A program made the translations under genes and the position numbers. From Nitrospinota bacterium (GTDB lineage: Bacteria > Nitrospinota > Nitrospinia > UBA9942 > JAHJSF01), in contig JAHJSF010000032.1 in NCBI GenBank assembly GCA_018830405.1, forward strand, positions 1-15,209: DNA of 15,209 bases, written 5' to 3'. Of the stretch, positions 1 to 7,914 are shown one piece after another; the stretch's first letter is position 1; each line of letters starts with the position of its first letter. A model generated the notes under the pieces. It was not told the origin of the DNA, did no database searches, and saw only the letters and a list, made by a program, of their open reading frames with translations.

Positions 1-1
1 T

Positions 2-1550
2 GACAATGCTGGGGATATTGTTACAGAGAATCTTGATGAAGGAATAGACACCGTCCAATCCAATATCAGCTACACACTAACTGACAATCTAGAAAACCTC
101 ACGCTTACCGGCGGCGCGCTCAGGGGAACCGGCAACGAACTTGACAACGTGATTATCGGCTCCGGTGCGGACAACACTCTATACGGTCTTGACGGAAACG
201 ATACCTTGGACGGCGGATTGGGAGCTGATATCATGCTGGGCGGTATGGGGAATGACACCTACCTTGTGGATAACATTGGTGATGTTGTGATTGAGAATGT
301 AGACGAAGGCATTGACACAGTCAATTCAAGCATCGGCTATACCCTCACCGACAACGTAGAGAACCTAAACCTTACCGGTATAGAAAACCTAAACGGAACT
401 GGTAATTCTCTTGACAATGTTATCACTGGCAACAGTGGCGATAACATTCTTGACGGTGGATTTGGTGCCGATACAATGCAGGGCGGAACTGGTGATGATA
501 CTTACATTGTTGATAATATCGGTGATCTAATTATAGAGAATGCAAACGAGGGAGTAGACTCGGTTTACTCTTCTGCCAACCACTCACTATCTGCTAACAT
601 CGAGAACCTTATTTTAACCGGAGATTCTTCAATCTCCGGAACCGGTAATTCTCTGGACAACAATATCACCGGAAACAGCGGTGACAACACAATAGACGGT
701 GGTCTTGGTGCAGACGCCATGTCTGGTGGAGCCGGAGACGATACCTACCTTGTAGATAACGTCGAAGACAGCGTAACCGAGAATTTGAATGAAGGAATAG
801 ACCTAGTTCAATCTTCAATTACCTATGCCCTTGCCAATAATGTAGAGAATCTTATGCTGACCGGTCTAGAGAACATCAACGGGACCGGCAATGATTTGAA
901 TAACATTATTACAGGCAATACAGGGAGCAATGCGCTTTCCGGTCTTGCAGGCAACGATACTCTAATCGGCAATGCGGGCAATGACACACTGGATGGAGGC
1001 TTGGGTGCTGACAATATGACCGGTGGGACAGGAGACGATACCTACATTGTAGATAATGTTGGAGATGTGGTGACCGAGAACCTAGCCGAAGGCATTGACA
1101 CAGTCAATTCAAGCATAACCTATACCTTAGGGACCAACCTTGAGAACCTGACCTTGACCGGTGTGGATAACCTGAACGGCACTGGTAATGCTCTCAACAA
1201 TGTTATTACAGGCAATAGCGGCAACAACGTTATAGACGGAGGCCTTGGCGCAGACGCAATGGCAGGTGGAGCAGGGGATGACACCTACATAGTCGACAAC
1301 ACAGGGGATATTATTACTGAGAACCTAAATGAAGGAATAGATACAGTTTTGTCGAGCGTTGACTACACCCTCTCATCAAATGTCGAGAATCTTGTTTTAA
1401 CGGGAGACTCTGCAATCAACGGCACCGGCAACGAACTCAATAATACAATCTCTGGTACCGCTGCAACCAACGTCCTGAATGGAGACAGGGGTAATGACAC
1501 AATAGACGGCGGCACCGGCAACGACCTACTGTCAGGCGGAGAAGGCAACG
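2..1550 (+). repeat. Tandem 81-residue (243-bp) modules in the RTX protein
   Basis: The DTY motif recurs with its Asp codon at 254, 497, 740, 1037, 1280 and 1550. The spacings are 243, 243, 297, 243 and 270 bp, that is 81, 81, 99, 81 and 90 residues. The partial first module starts at base 2 and is 89 residues long. The longer modules carry one or two extra nonapeptides (for example around 955-1000), so the array varies in steps of about 27 bp. Most copies differ at many silent positions and are therefore old, but 304-333 and 1087-1116 are identical over 30 nt at an offset of 783 bp. Confidence 0.9.
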
Positions 1551-3037
1551 ACACCTACATATACAATATAGGCGATGGTCTCGACTCCATCACAGACACA
1601 TCGGGCATAGACATAATCACAATGGGTGCTGGCCTGGACTTTGACCATACGATTATTCGCATAGGAGTAGGAGAAGGGGTTGCCAAACTCCGACTTCTGG
1701 ATGCAGAAGGAAATGAGACATCAGAAGGTATTGATATTGCCCTAAATGCTGATGGCACCATCCCCCTTGAGACAATAACCTTTGCCGACGGAAGCAGCTT
1801 TAACCTGATAGACCTTCTCATAGAGGCTCAGACCACTTATGGCACAAAGAAAAATGACACCATAATTACAGGCCGCAATGACGACACCATCTATGCCCTA
1901 AACGGCCGGGACATTGTTTACGCAGGAATAAGCAATGATATTATCTATGGCGGCAATGGAAATGACACACTCTATGGAGAACAGGGGAATGACACACTCT
2001 ACGGAGAAAACGGGAAAGACACCCTCTATGGCGGCAATGGAAGCGATACCCTCTATGGAGGAAGGGGAGATGATACCCTTCATGGAGGTAAAGGTAATGA
2101 CACCGTCTACAGAGGAAGTGGAGAAAATACAATCCTCTTTAACCTCGGAGACGGCAACGACATTATAAAGGCAATCCCCCGGCAGGGGGACGATGACGAC
2201 GAAGGGGATGATGATGACGATAGTGGAGATAAGATAAAGTTTGGAGCCGGGATAGTAAAAGGTAATTTAGGGTTTGTCAAAGAAGGGGACAACCTTAGGG
2301 TAACGATCAATAACGCCCAGGATACACTCTTAATTGAAGATTGGTTTGGCGGCAACTATTCCGGAATAAAACGACTCGAATTTGCCGACGGCACCAGATT
2401 AACCACAAAAGAGATTAACTCCATCGGATATAAAATGTATGGCACGGAAGGCAATGATACACTTACCGGCTCAAGATTTGCCGACACCATCTACGGTTAT
2501 GGAGGAAACGACATAATCTACGGTGGTTATGGTAACGACATAATCGATGCAGGAGCAGGCAACGACATCATTTATGGAGGTTATCTTAACAATAAAAATA
2601 ATCATGGTGATGATGATGATGACGATGATGAGAAATACTCCGGTAACGACACCTACAGATTTGGTATCGGTAGCGGCCAAGACACCATACACGACTATGA
2701 TAAAAACAAAAGAAATCTTGATATAGTCAGTATGTCATCGGATATCTCATCAAATGATATAGTCTTTATGAAAGAGGGGAATGACCTTCTCATATTCTCA
2801 AACATAAATGACTTCGTCAGGGTATCAAGCGAGTTTTCCAGTAGACGTTATGGAATAGAGAGGCTTGAAGTTTCGGATGGCAGCTATGTAACACGTCAGG
2901 ATATAGAAAACATAGTAAACAGTATCGCAGAAACCAATGTCACCACCGGGGTAGATTTTGTTCAGCAATACAATAACCTTTTAAACAATCAAACCTATAT
3001 TGCGTCACTTACTCAGAGCTGGCATCAGCCGGTTTAA
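2..3037 (+). CDS. RTX-type calcium-binding protein, probable type I secretion substrate (5' partial)
   Basis: The frame is open from base 2 to the TAA at 3035-3037, so the start lies upstream of the window; the first in-frame start-like codon (GTG at 149) sits inside a repeat and is not a real start. At least 1011 residues are visible. In order they are: modules of the DTYxVDNxGD / EGIDTVxSS / ENLxLTG / NGTGN / LDGGLGAD type (to about 1550); a bridging segment; ten GGxGxDxLY nonapeptides (1853-2122); an Asp-rich insert; a haemolysin-type calcium-binding-related segment ending in IKRLEFADG; five more nonapeptides (2453-2587); a second Asp-rich insert; a second such segment ending in IERLEVSDG; and a tail. 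In this family the nonapeptides bind Ca2+ and fold as beta-rolls outside the cell, and the uncleaved secretion signal lies near the C terminus. The exporter genes follow directly. No enzyme domain is visible, so the function of the exported protein is unknown; adhesin or surface-layer roles are guesses. Confidence 0.93.
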   Translation, partial: DNAGDIVTENLDEGIDTVQSNISYTLTDNLENLTLTGGALRGTGNELDNVIIGSGADNTLYGLDGNDTLDGGLGADIMLGGMGNDTYLVDNIGDVVIENVDEGIDTVNSSIGYTLTDNVENLNLTGIENLNGTGNSLDNVITGNSGDNILDGGFGADTMQGGTGDDTYIVDNIGDLIIENANEGVDSVYSSANHSLSANIENLILTGDSSISGTGNSLDNNITGNSGDNTIDGGLGADAMSGGAGDDTYLVDNVEDSVTENLNEGIDLVQSSITYALANNVENLMLTGLENINGTGNDLNNIITGNTGSNALSGLAGNDTLIGNAGNDTLDGGLGADNMTGGTGDDTYIVDNVGDVVTENLAEGIDTVNSSITYTLGTNLENLTLTGVDNLNGTGNALNNVITGNSGNNVIDGGLGADAMAGGAGDDTYIVDNTGDIITENLNEGIDTVLSSVDYTLSSNVENLVLTGDSAINGTGNELNNTISGTAATNVLNGDRGNDTIDGGTGNDLLSGGEGNDTYIYNIGDGLDSITDTSGIDIITMGAGLDFDHTIIRIGVGEGVAKLRLLDAEGNETSEGIDIALNADGTIPLETITFADGSSFNLIDLLIEAQTTYGTKKNDTIITGRNDDTIYALNGRDIVYAGISNDIIYGGNGNDTLYGEQGNDTLYGENGKDTLYGGNGSDTLYGGRGDDTLHGGKGNDTVYRGSGENTILFNLGDGNDIIKAIPRQGDDDDEGDDDDDSGDKIKFGAGIVKGNLGFVKEGDNLRVTINNAQDTLLIEDWFGGNYSGIKRLEFADGTRLTTKEINSIGYKMYGTEGNDTLTGSRFADTIYGYGGNDIIYGGYGNDIIDAGAGNDIIYGGYLNNKNNHGDDDDDDDEKYSGNDTYRFGIGSGQDTIHDYDKNKRNLDIVSMSSDISSNDIVFMKEGNDLLIFSNINDFVRVSSEFSSRRYGIERLEVSDGSYVTRQDIENIVNSIAETNVTTGVDFVQQYNNLLNNQTYIASLTQSWHQPV
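1853..2122 (+). repeat. 27-bp coding tandem repeat: ten RTX nonapeptides
   Basis: Ten in-frame 27-bp units start at 1853, 1880, 1907, 1934, 1961, 1988, 2015, 2042, 2069 and 2096. They encode variants of NDTLYGGNG. The units from 1934 to about 2068 are the most alike at DNA level, the later ones less so. The consensus is the classic Ca2+-binding RTX nonapeptide, and the last unit (NDTVYRGSG) is degenerate and leads into the ILFNLGDGND segment that usually closes such blocks. Confidence 0.92.
2189..2230 (+). repeat. GAY-codon microsatellite encoding a poly-Asp insert
   Basis: In-frame GAC/GAT codons encode DDDDEG followed by DDDDDSGD between the first nonapeptide block and its following calcium-binding-related segment. 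Related proteins usually pass straight from the GDGND stretch to the DKI/IxFGxG strand, so this is an insert. It lies directly after a short inverted repeat (2175-2190). Confidence 0.8.
2453..2587 (+). repeat. Second RTX nonapeptide block, five units
   Basis: Five 27-bp in-frame units start at 2453. They encode NDTLTGSRF, ADTIYGYGG, NDIIYGGYG, NDIIDAGAG and NDIIYGGYL. The block is shorter than the first and favours Ile-Ile over Thr-Leu at the core strand positions. It ends in an Asn/Lys-rich linker that leads to the second poly-Asp run. Confidence 0.88.
2609..2629 (+). repeat. Second poly-Asp run (seven GAY codons)
   Basis: Seven consecutive Asp codons (GAT x4, GAC, GAT x2) follow NNHG and precede EKYSGNDTYRFG. 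The run interrupts the passage from a nonapeptide block to the closing GNDTYRFGxGxGxD strand, the same relative place as the first poly-Asp insert. Confidence 0.85.
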
Positions 3038-4385
3038 TTTTAAGTTTGTAGCTGCTCTTATATTTTTTTCTGTCTGTTTTAGTCTCCCCACGCTGCACGG
3101 GGAGACTATTACTTATAGGAGAGTTATAAAGGAGGCTATAGATAACTCTGCACGGGTAAAAATAAAAGAGATAGATATAAAAATCTACGAGAGTGTTTTC
3201 AAGCAGCACCGCTCCTCCCTTTATCCCAAATTTACCCTTAACAGCCGCATGGAAAAGTTGGATATCCTTAACGAAGATGAAGCGACAACAAGCATTTTCG
3301 GCCAAGTTATTGGAGGAGAGCAAGACGAGTGGAGGACGACAAGCTATTTTATGGGGGAATATCCTCTTTCCAATTGGTATAAGAATTGGCATGAAATAGG
3401 TTATTACGAGGATTTGCAAGGGGTAGCGGTTTTAGAGTGTGATGTAGAAATAAAAACAATCCTTAAGGAGGTTACTGATATATATAGGGTAATAAAAGAG
3501 GCCAAGATAAAGTTCTCCTATAGCGAAGATATTCTGAGCAGACTGCTAAAGGTTAGTTCCTTGGTGAAACGGGCTTACGAAGCGGGTGAAAGATCATATG
3601 AGGATTTTTTGCAGGTAGAAAGGGAGTTGTTGGCCATTGAAAAAGAAAGGGTGGATATATTTAGGGCGTTGGATGAGAATCTTATCAAACTGTCTGTCTA
3701 CACGGGAAATAGATATCGCTATGATGTAGACCTTGAGGAGGTTAATCCTGAGGAGGGATTATCACTAAACAATCTAAATGTGAATCCCAACCACACCCCT
3801 GAGTATATGGTTGGCCAGAAAAGTTTGGAGGCATTGAGAAGGCGTGTTCGCGGAGTGAAGAGAAACTTTTGGCCTGATTTGGTTCTCTATGGCCGATATG
3901 ACTATTATGGAAATGATCCCGAGTATCCCAATAAATCCATAGATGATCTTGAGGATAGGTCGTTTTCGGCGGGTGTTTCTCTCTCTATCCCTTTATTTGA
4001 TGGAGGGGAGAAAAAGTGGGCTAGGGCTCAAGTTTATCAGGAAATGAAAAAAGAGGAGGAGAAAGCCCGCTTGACCCTTGTTGAGAAGAGCAGAGAAATA
4101 GATAACCTTATGCTTTCATATTCTGCATACTTAAAAAGCTTGGAGTATTATAAAAACCTTTCCGAAAGATATAAAGAGCTAACCCATATATCGAAAAGGT
4201 CTCATGAACTTGGTGAACGGGGAATGATAGATGTACTCAATACGGAAAAAGAGGCTTTAACCGTTGAGAGAGATATGAAGGTTATAGAAAATTCAATAGC
4301 GTTTATAGAGAAGGTTATTTTTCTTGAAGCAAATTATGGGGTTTTTATAGATGAGCTATACGGAAACAGGGTTTGTAAGTATTGA
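3000..4385 (+). CDS. TolC-family outer-membrane channel of the type I secretion system
   Basis: The 461-residue product is close to the usual TolC length. A basic N terminus (MRHLLRAGISRFNFKF) and a hydrophobic stretch (about residues 17-30) form a signal peptide, probably cleaved near residue 34; no lipobox is seen around the Cys. The mature part is mainly long, charged alpha-helices, as expected of the periplasmic tunnel. It also has a typical outer-membrane efflux signature at about residues 295-340, with DLVLYGRYDYYG strands and SAGVSLSIPLFDGG. The TTG at 3000 is the only plausible start: an in-frame TAA lies at 2982-2984, and no ATG, GTG or TTG occurs between 3000 and the end of the signal peptide. 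The gene overlaps the RTX gene by 38 nt without a visible Shine-Dalgarno sequence, so coupled translation is likely. It should form the outer-membrane exit duct for the RTX protein. Confidence 0.9.
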   Translation: MRHLLRAGISRFNFKFVAALIFFSVCFSLPTLHGETITYRRVIKEAIDNSARVKIKEIDIKIYESVFKQHRSSLYPKFTLNSRMEKLDILNEDEATTSIFGQVIGGEQDEWRTTSYFMGEYPLSNWYKNWHEIGYYEDLQGVAVLECDVEIKTILKEVTDIYRVIKEAKIKFSYSEDILSRLLKVSSLVKRAYEAGERSYEDFLQVERELLAIEKERVDIFRALDENLIKLSVYTGNRYRYDVDLEEVNPEEGLSLNNLNVNPNHTPEYMVGQKSLEALRRRVRGVKRNFWPDLVLYGRYDYYGNDPEYPNKSIDDLEDRSFSAGVSLSIPLFDGGEKKWARAQVYQEMKKEEEKARLTLVEKSREIDNLMLSYSAYLKSLEYYKNLSERYKELTHISKRSHELGERGMIDVLNTEKEALTVERDMKVIENSIAFIEKVIFLEANYGVFIDELYGNRVCKY

Positions 4386-6456
4386 GATAGTAGCCAAGTT
4401 ACACTCGGTACCATTAGATATAAATTCAATAAAGAAGCGCTACTTCATTGATGATGAGTTAAAGAAAGAAGAGATTGTACGAATACTCAGGGATAGTGGT
4501 TTTAAGGTAAAACTGAAGAAGTTTGCAACTATAGAAAATCTTCAAAAATACCCTGTCCCACTTATTCTTATTTCTAATGATGCGAAATATCATGTGTTAA
4601 TAGGGAAAAAGGAAGACAAATATCTCCTATTCGATTCAATAGAGAAGAAGGTGAAAGGCCTTACCCAAGAGGAATTCAGCTCATTCTTCGGAGGAGAAGG
4701 ATTTATATTATACCCCCGCATAACTAAAACTATTTTCTATCTAAATTTTAAGTGGTTGTTTAAAGAGTTTTTCAGATTTAAGGCCATTTTTTCAGAGATA
4801 CTGTTTGCCTCCTTTCTAATCCAACTATTTGGTCTCGTAACCCCACTATTTATACAAGTAATAATAGACAAGGTGTTGGTTCACCAAGCGCTGACTACCC
4901 TGCAGGTCGTCGCCACAGTGTTTTTAGTGGTGACTATTTTCGACTGGTTTATAACCATGATGAGAAATTATCTTCTCTACCACACCGCAAATAAGATAGA
5001 TGCCAGTCTGGGGGCCAAGGTTTTCCGGCATCTCCTTTCAATTCCATTCCGCTATTTCGAGACAAGAAGAGTGGGGGATATTATTGCCCGAGTAAGAGAG
5101 TTGGAAAACCTAAGACAGTTTATGACCAACATCTCTCTTACCGTATTGCTTGATACCCTCTTTTCAGTTGTATTTGTGGTCATAATGACCATGTATAGCG
5201 TAAAACTTACTCTTCTTGTTATGGGGTTTATATTCTTAATAGGACTAATATCTTTCTTTACTACTCCTCTTATAAAGGCACGCATAGATGACAAGTTCGA
5301 AAAAGGGGCTAGGTCTCAATCTTTTCTGGTCGAGTCTATTACGGGCGTTCAAACAATCAAGTCTTTGGCTATTGAAGGAAAGATGATGAAGGATTGGGAG
5401 AATTATCTTGGCGAATATATATTGTCCGCCTTTAAACTCTCTAACCTTGGGAATATATCTTTTAGTTCTTCGAAGATGCTACAGAAAATTATGACCCTGG
5501 CCATAATTTATTTTGGTGTTGGTCTTGTTTTTGAGAATAAGCTAAGTGTGGGTCAGCTCATTGCCTTCCAGATGTTTTCTTCGCAGCTAAGCTCTCCTAT
5601 TCTCAGGCTTGTACAGTTATGGCAGGAATTTCAGCAGGCGAAACTTTCTTTGGAGAAGTTGGGAGATATTGTTAATACGCCGCCTGAGGTAAAAGGGGAG
5701 GCGGTTAGTGTAAAAGAGTTGTTGGGGGATATAGTTTTTAAAGAGGTTCAGTTTAAGTACGCGGCCGATGGCCCTGTAATTCTGGAGAAGGTAAATATCA
5801 AAATAGACAAAGGGATGATGGTAGGTGTTGTTGGCAGAAGCGGATCGGGCAAAAGCACTTTGGCCAAGCTGGTTCAGAGGCTGCATCTCCCCACAGAAGG
5901 GGCAATCTATATTGACGGGATAGATGTTCGACACATGGACCCAATGTTCCTGAGATATAGAATTGGAATGGTGCCCCAGGAATGTTTTCTATTCAGTGGC
6001 TCTATTAAGGAAAACATAACGATAGCCATGCCGGACGCAAGTATGGATAAGGTTATAAACGTATCAAAGATTGCCGGAGCACACGAGTTCATCTCAGAGC
6101 TGGAGATGGGGTACGACACCTACGTAGAGGAAAGGGGCACCTCTCTTTCCGGGGGGCAAAAGCAAAGGGTATCTATCGCCAGAGCCTTGATAACCGACCC
6201 CAGAATTGTAATATTTGACGAGGCAACAAGCGCCCTTGATTATGAGTCAGAGAAAATCATACATAAAAACCTTCAATTTATCCGTAAGGGCAGGACGGTT
6301 ATAATGATAGCCCACAGACTTTCAACGCTCAGGAAGTGTGACAATATTATAGTTCTTGATAAGGGGCAGGTTATGGAGGCGGGGAGCCATGATGCTCTCC
6401 TCAAGAAAAATGGTCTTTATGCCTATCTATATAAACAGCAGGAGGCGGGAGAGTGA
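4351..6456 (+). CDS. HlyB-type type I secretion ABC exporter with inactive C39-like domain
   Basis: The 701-residue inner-membrane ABC exporter fuses three domains. Residues 1-120 are a C39-peptidase-like domain: His81 and Asp95 are kept, but the position of the catalytic Cys (DCG in active peptidases) reads ETG, so it should not cleave. This matches the HlyB class, where the domain only docks unfolded RTX substrate. Residues about 145-430 form the transmembrane part, with hydrophobic helices and a cytoplasmic-loop motif FRYFETRRVGDI. The ATPase follows: Walker A GRSGSGKST (495-503), Q-loop Gln543, signature LSGGQ (599-603), Walker B ending in Asp623-Glu624, and H-loop His655. The ATG at 4351 overlaps tolC by 35 nt and leaves only a few residues before the first domain, slightly shorter than in HlyB. 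It energises export of the upstream RTX protein with the HlyD and TolC partners. Confidence 0.95.
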   Translation: MSYTETGFVSIEIVAKLHSVPLDINSIKKRYFIDDELKKEEIVRILRDSGFKVKLKKFATIENLQKYPVPLILISNDAKYHVLIGKKEDKYLLFDSIEKKVKGLTQEEFSSFFGGEGFILYPRITKTIFYLNFKWLFKEFFRFKAIFSEILFASFLIQLFGLVTPLFIQVIIDKVLVHQALTTLQVVATVFLVVTIFDWFITMMRNYLLYHTANKIDASLGAKVFRHLLSIPFRYFETRRVGDIIARVRELENLRQFMTNISLTVLLDTLFSVVFVVIMTMYSVKLTLLVMGFIFLIGLISFFTTPLIKARIDDKFEKGARSQSFLVESITGVQTIKSLAIEGKMMKDWENYLGEYILSAFKLSNLGNISFSSSKMLQKIMTLAIIYFGVGLVFENKLSVGQLIAFQMFSSQLSSPILRLVQLWQEFQQAKLSLEKLGDIVNTPPEVKGEAVSVKELLGDIVFKEVQFKYAADGPVILEKVNIKIDKGMMVGVVGRSGSGKSTLAKLVQRLHLPTEGAIYIDGIDVRHMDPMFLRYRIGMVPQECFLFSGSIKENITIAMPDASMDKVINVSKIAGAHEFISELEMGYDTYVEERGTSLSGGQKQRVSIARALITDPRIVIFDEATSALDYESEKIIHKNLQFIRKGRTVIMIAHRLSTLRKCDNIIVLDKGQVMEAGSHDALLKKNGLYAYLYKQQEAGE
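6440..6445 (+). promoter_or_regulatory. Ribosome binding site of the hlyD-type gene
   Basis: AGGAGG lies 7 nt upstream of the GTG at 6453, inside the end of the exporter gene. It supports the GTG start, which overlaps the exporter stop as GTGA. It is the clearest Shine-Dalgarno sequence in this operon. Confidence 0.8.
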
Positions 6457-7844
6457 AGGTTAATTATAAGTCCTTTAAGGAAATCCTTCGAAGAATAAGA
6501 GACCTCTTCTTGCGACTATACAAGAAAACTCAGGAAAAAATAGCTGAAAAATTTTCTTTTCTTGAGACTCTTTTGGATAGAGTAAAAGAGTTATCCCTCT
6601 CCTTGTTTCAAATAATAAAAGAAAAATTGGTTACAGAGGATGCCCACCAGTTCAAACCAATAATCGCAGAGATTGAAGATAGCCCCCCCAACCCGATAGG
6701 GAGAGCCTTTGTTTGGACCTTTACACTTCTTATCTTTATTTTGATAGTAGGAATGTATTTTATAAAAGTTGATGTAGTTGTTTCAGCTCGGGGGAAAATT
6801 GTTCCTGTAGGTGATGTGAAGGTTTTGCAGCCACTTGAAACAGGGGTTATCCTTAAAATACATGTGGCCGAGGGAGATGCGGTTAAAAAGGACCAGGTTC
6901 TTGTTGAAATAGATACATCTATAGACATAGCTGACCTTGAAGGGAAAGAAAAAAATCTAAATTTCCGGAAATTAACCATAGAGAGGTTAAAAGCCATACT
7001 TGAAGGGAAACCATTTCCGAAAACCGATAAATATCTGCCAGACTTGGGGGAACTAGAAAGAAACTTTTATAAATCACAAAAATCCACACACAAAAATGAG
7101 TTATCAGAAAAGATGAAGAGTTTCCTTGAGATTAAAGAAAACCTTGAAACTCTTAAAAAGGAAACAGAAAACCTTAAAGAATTGTTTGACATGATGGTCG
7201 CTGAGGAAGCGAGGCTTAAAGAGTTGGCTGAGATTGGTGCAATTCCTAAAAACAGGTATACGGCGGCGGTTAAAGAAAGAATATCGCTTAAGAGGGAGAT
7301 TGCTGCCAAACTATCTGCATATATGGAAGAGAAAAACGTACTTGAAGCGCAGGTTTCATCACTCAAATTTACACAGAATAAACGATTTATCAAGTCTTCT
7401 GATAATGGGTATGTCCATCAATTATTTATCAAAACTGTCGGCGGAGTAGTAACCCCGGCGCAACCACTTCTCAGCATCCTCCCGGAAAACACCACCCTTG
7501 TCGTAAAAGGGATGGCACTTAATAAGGATATTGGCTTTATTAAAGAAGGACAAACTTGTGTTGTAAAAGTTGATACATATAATTTTCAGAGATACGGGGT
7601 TCTCAAGGGAGTTGTAAAAACGGTAAGTCCCTTTAGCGTTGAAGATAAGGAAAAACAGATTGATGGATACAGCATATACGTTGAAATATTTTCATCAGAG
7701 CTTGTAGAAAAAAACGGGAGGAGACATAAAATAAAACCAGGTATGTCTGCCACCATTGAGATGAAAGTAGATAAAAGGAGAGTTATCGAATTCTTCCTAT
7801 TCCCTATTATCAAATATCTTGATGAAGGGCTTAAGGTTAGGTAA
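6453..7844 (+). CDS. HlyD-family membrane fusion protein of the type I secretion system
   Basis: The 463-residue periplasmic adaptor joins the ABC exporter to the TolC channel. An amphipathic, Lys-rich cytoplasmic N terminus of about 84 residues (somewhat longer than in HlyD) precedes one transmembrane helix at about 85-105. Next come the first half of a lipoyl/barrel-sandwich domain (about 113-155, with PLETGVILKIHVAEGDAV) and a long Glu/Lys-rich helical hairpin (about 160-310, predicted coiled coil). The second lipoyl half (SSDNGYVHQLFIKTVGGVV) and a beta-barrel domain (LPENTTLVVKGMALNKDIGFI) follow. The C-terminal FPIIKYLDEGLKVR motif is typical of HlyD proteins. It is the last gene of the plus-strand operon; its start overlaps the exporter stop by 4 nt. 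In this family the N terminus helps to recognise the substrate. Confidence 0.94.
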   Translation: MKVNYKSFKEILRRIRDLFLRLYKKTQEKIAEKFSFLETLLDRVKELSLSLFQIIKEKLVTEDAHQFKPIIAEIEDSPPNPIGRAFVWTFTLLIFILIVGMYFIKVDVVVSARGKIVPVGDVKVLQPLETGVILKIHVAEGDAVKKDQVLVEIDTSIDIADLEGKEKNLNFRKLTIERLKAILEGKPFPKTDKYLPDLGELERNFYKSQKSTHKNELSEKMKSFLEIKENLETLKKETENLKELFDMMVAEEARLKELAEIGAIPKNRYTAAVKERISLKREIAAKLSAYMEEKNVLEAQVSSLKFTQNKRFIKSSDNGYVHQLFIKTVGGVVTPAQPLLSILPENTTLVVKGMALNKDIGFIKEGQTCVVKVDTYNFQRYGVLKGVVKTVSPFSVEDKEKQIDGYSIYVEIFSSELVEKNGRRHKIKPGMSATIEMKVDKRRVIEFFLFPIIKYLDEGLKVR

Positions 7845-7914
7845 TGAAAGGTGTTTTGGGGGATATAGATTAAACTTTTAATATCAATTGTTTTTTGGAT
7901 AAAATTTAGGCAGT

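Noticed and set aside
149-151. GTG as the start of the RTX gene
   Set aside because: The frame is open to base 2 and the residues before it (DNxGDIVTENLDEGIDTVQS) are the same repeat module, so the gene continues past the left edge.
1853-2122. Regular 27-bp repeats as a CRISPR-like array
   Set aside because: The units are contiguous, in frame and encode Ca2+-binding nonapeptides; there are no spacers.
70-2692. Antisense open frames across the RTX gene
   Set aside because: They arise from the repetitive Gly/Asp codons read on the opposite strand, have biased Ser/Pro/Leu content and no start signals.
3061-3110. TolC-like protein as a lipoprotein because of the Cys in its signal peptide
   Set aside because: The residues before the Cys (F-S-V) do not form a lipobox, and the Cys lies in the middle of the hydrophobic core.
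7845-7914. Terminator between the two convergent operons
   Set aside because: The gap is AT-rich with a short CAATTG followed by six T, but no stem of useful length, so I do not call a terminator there.
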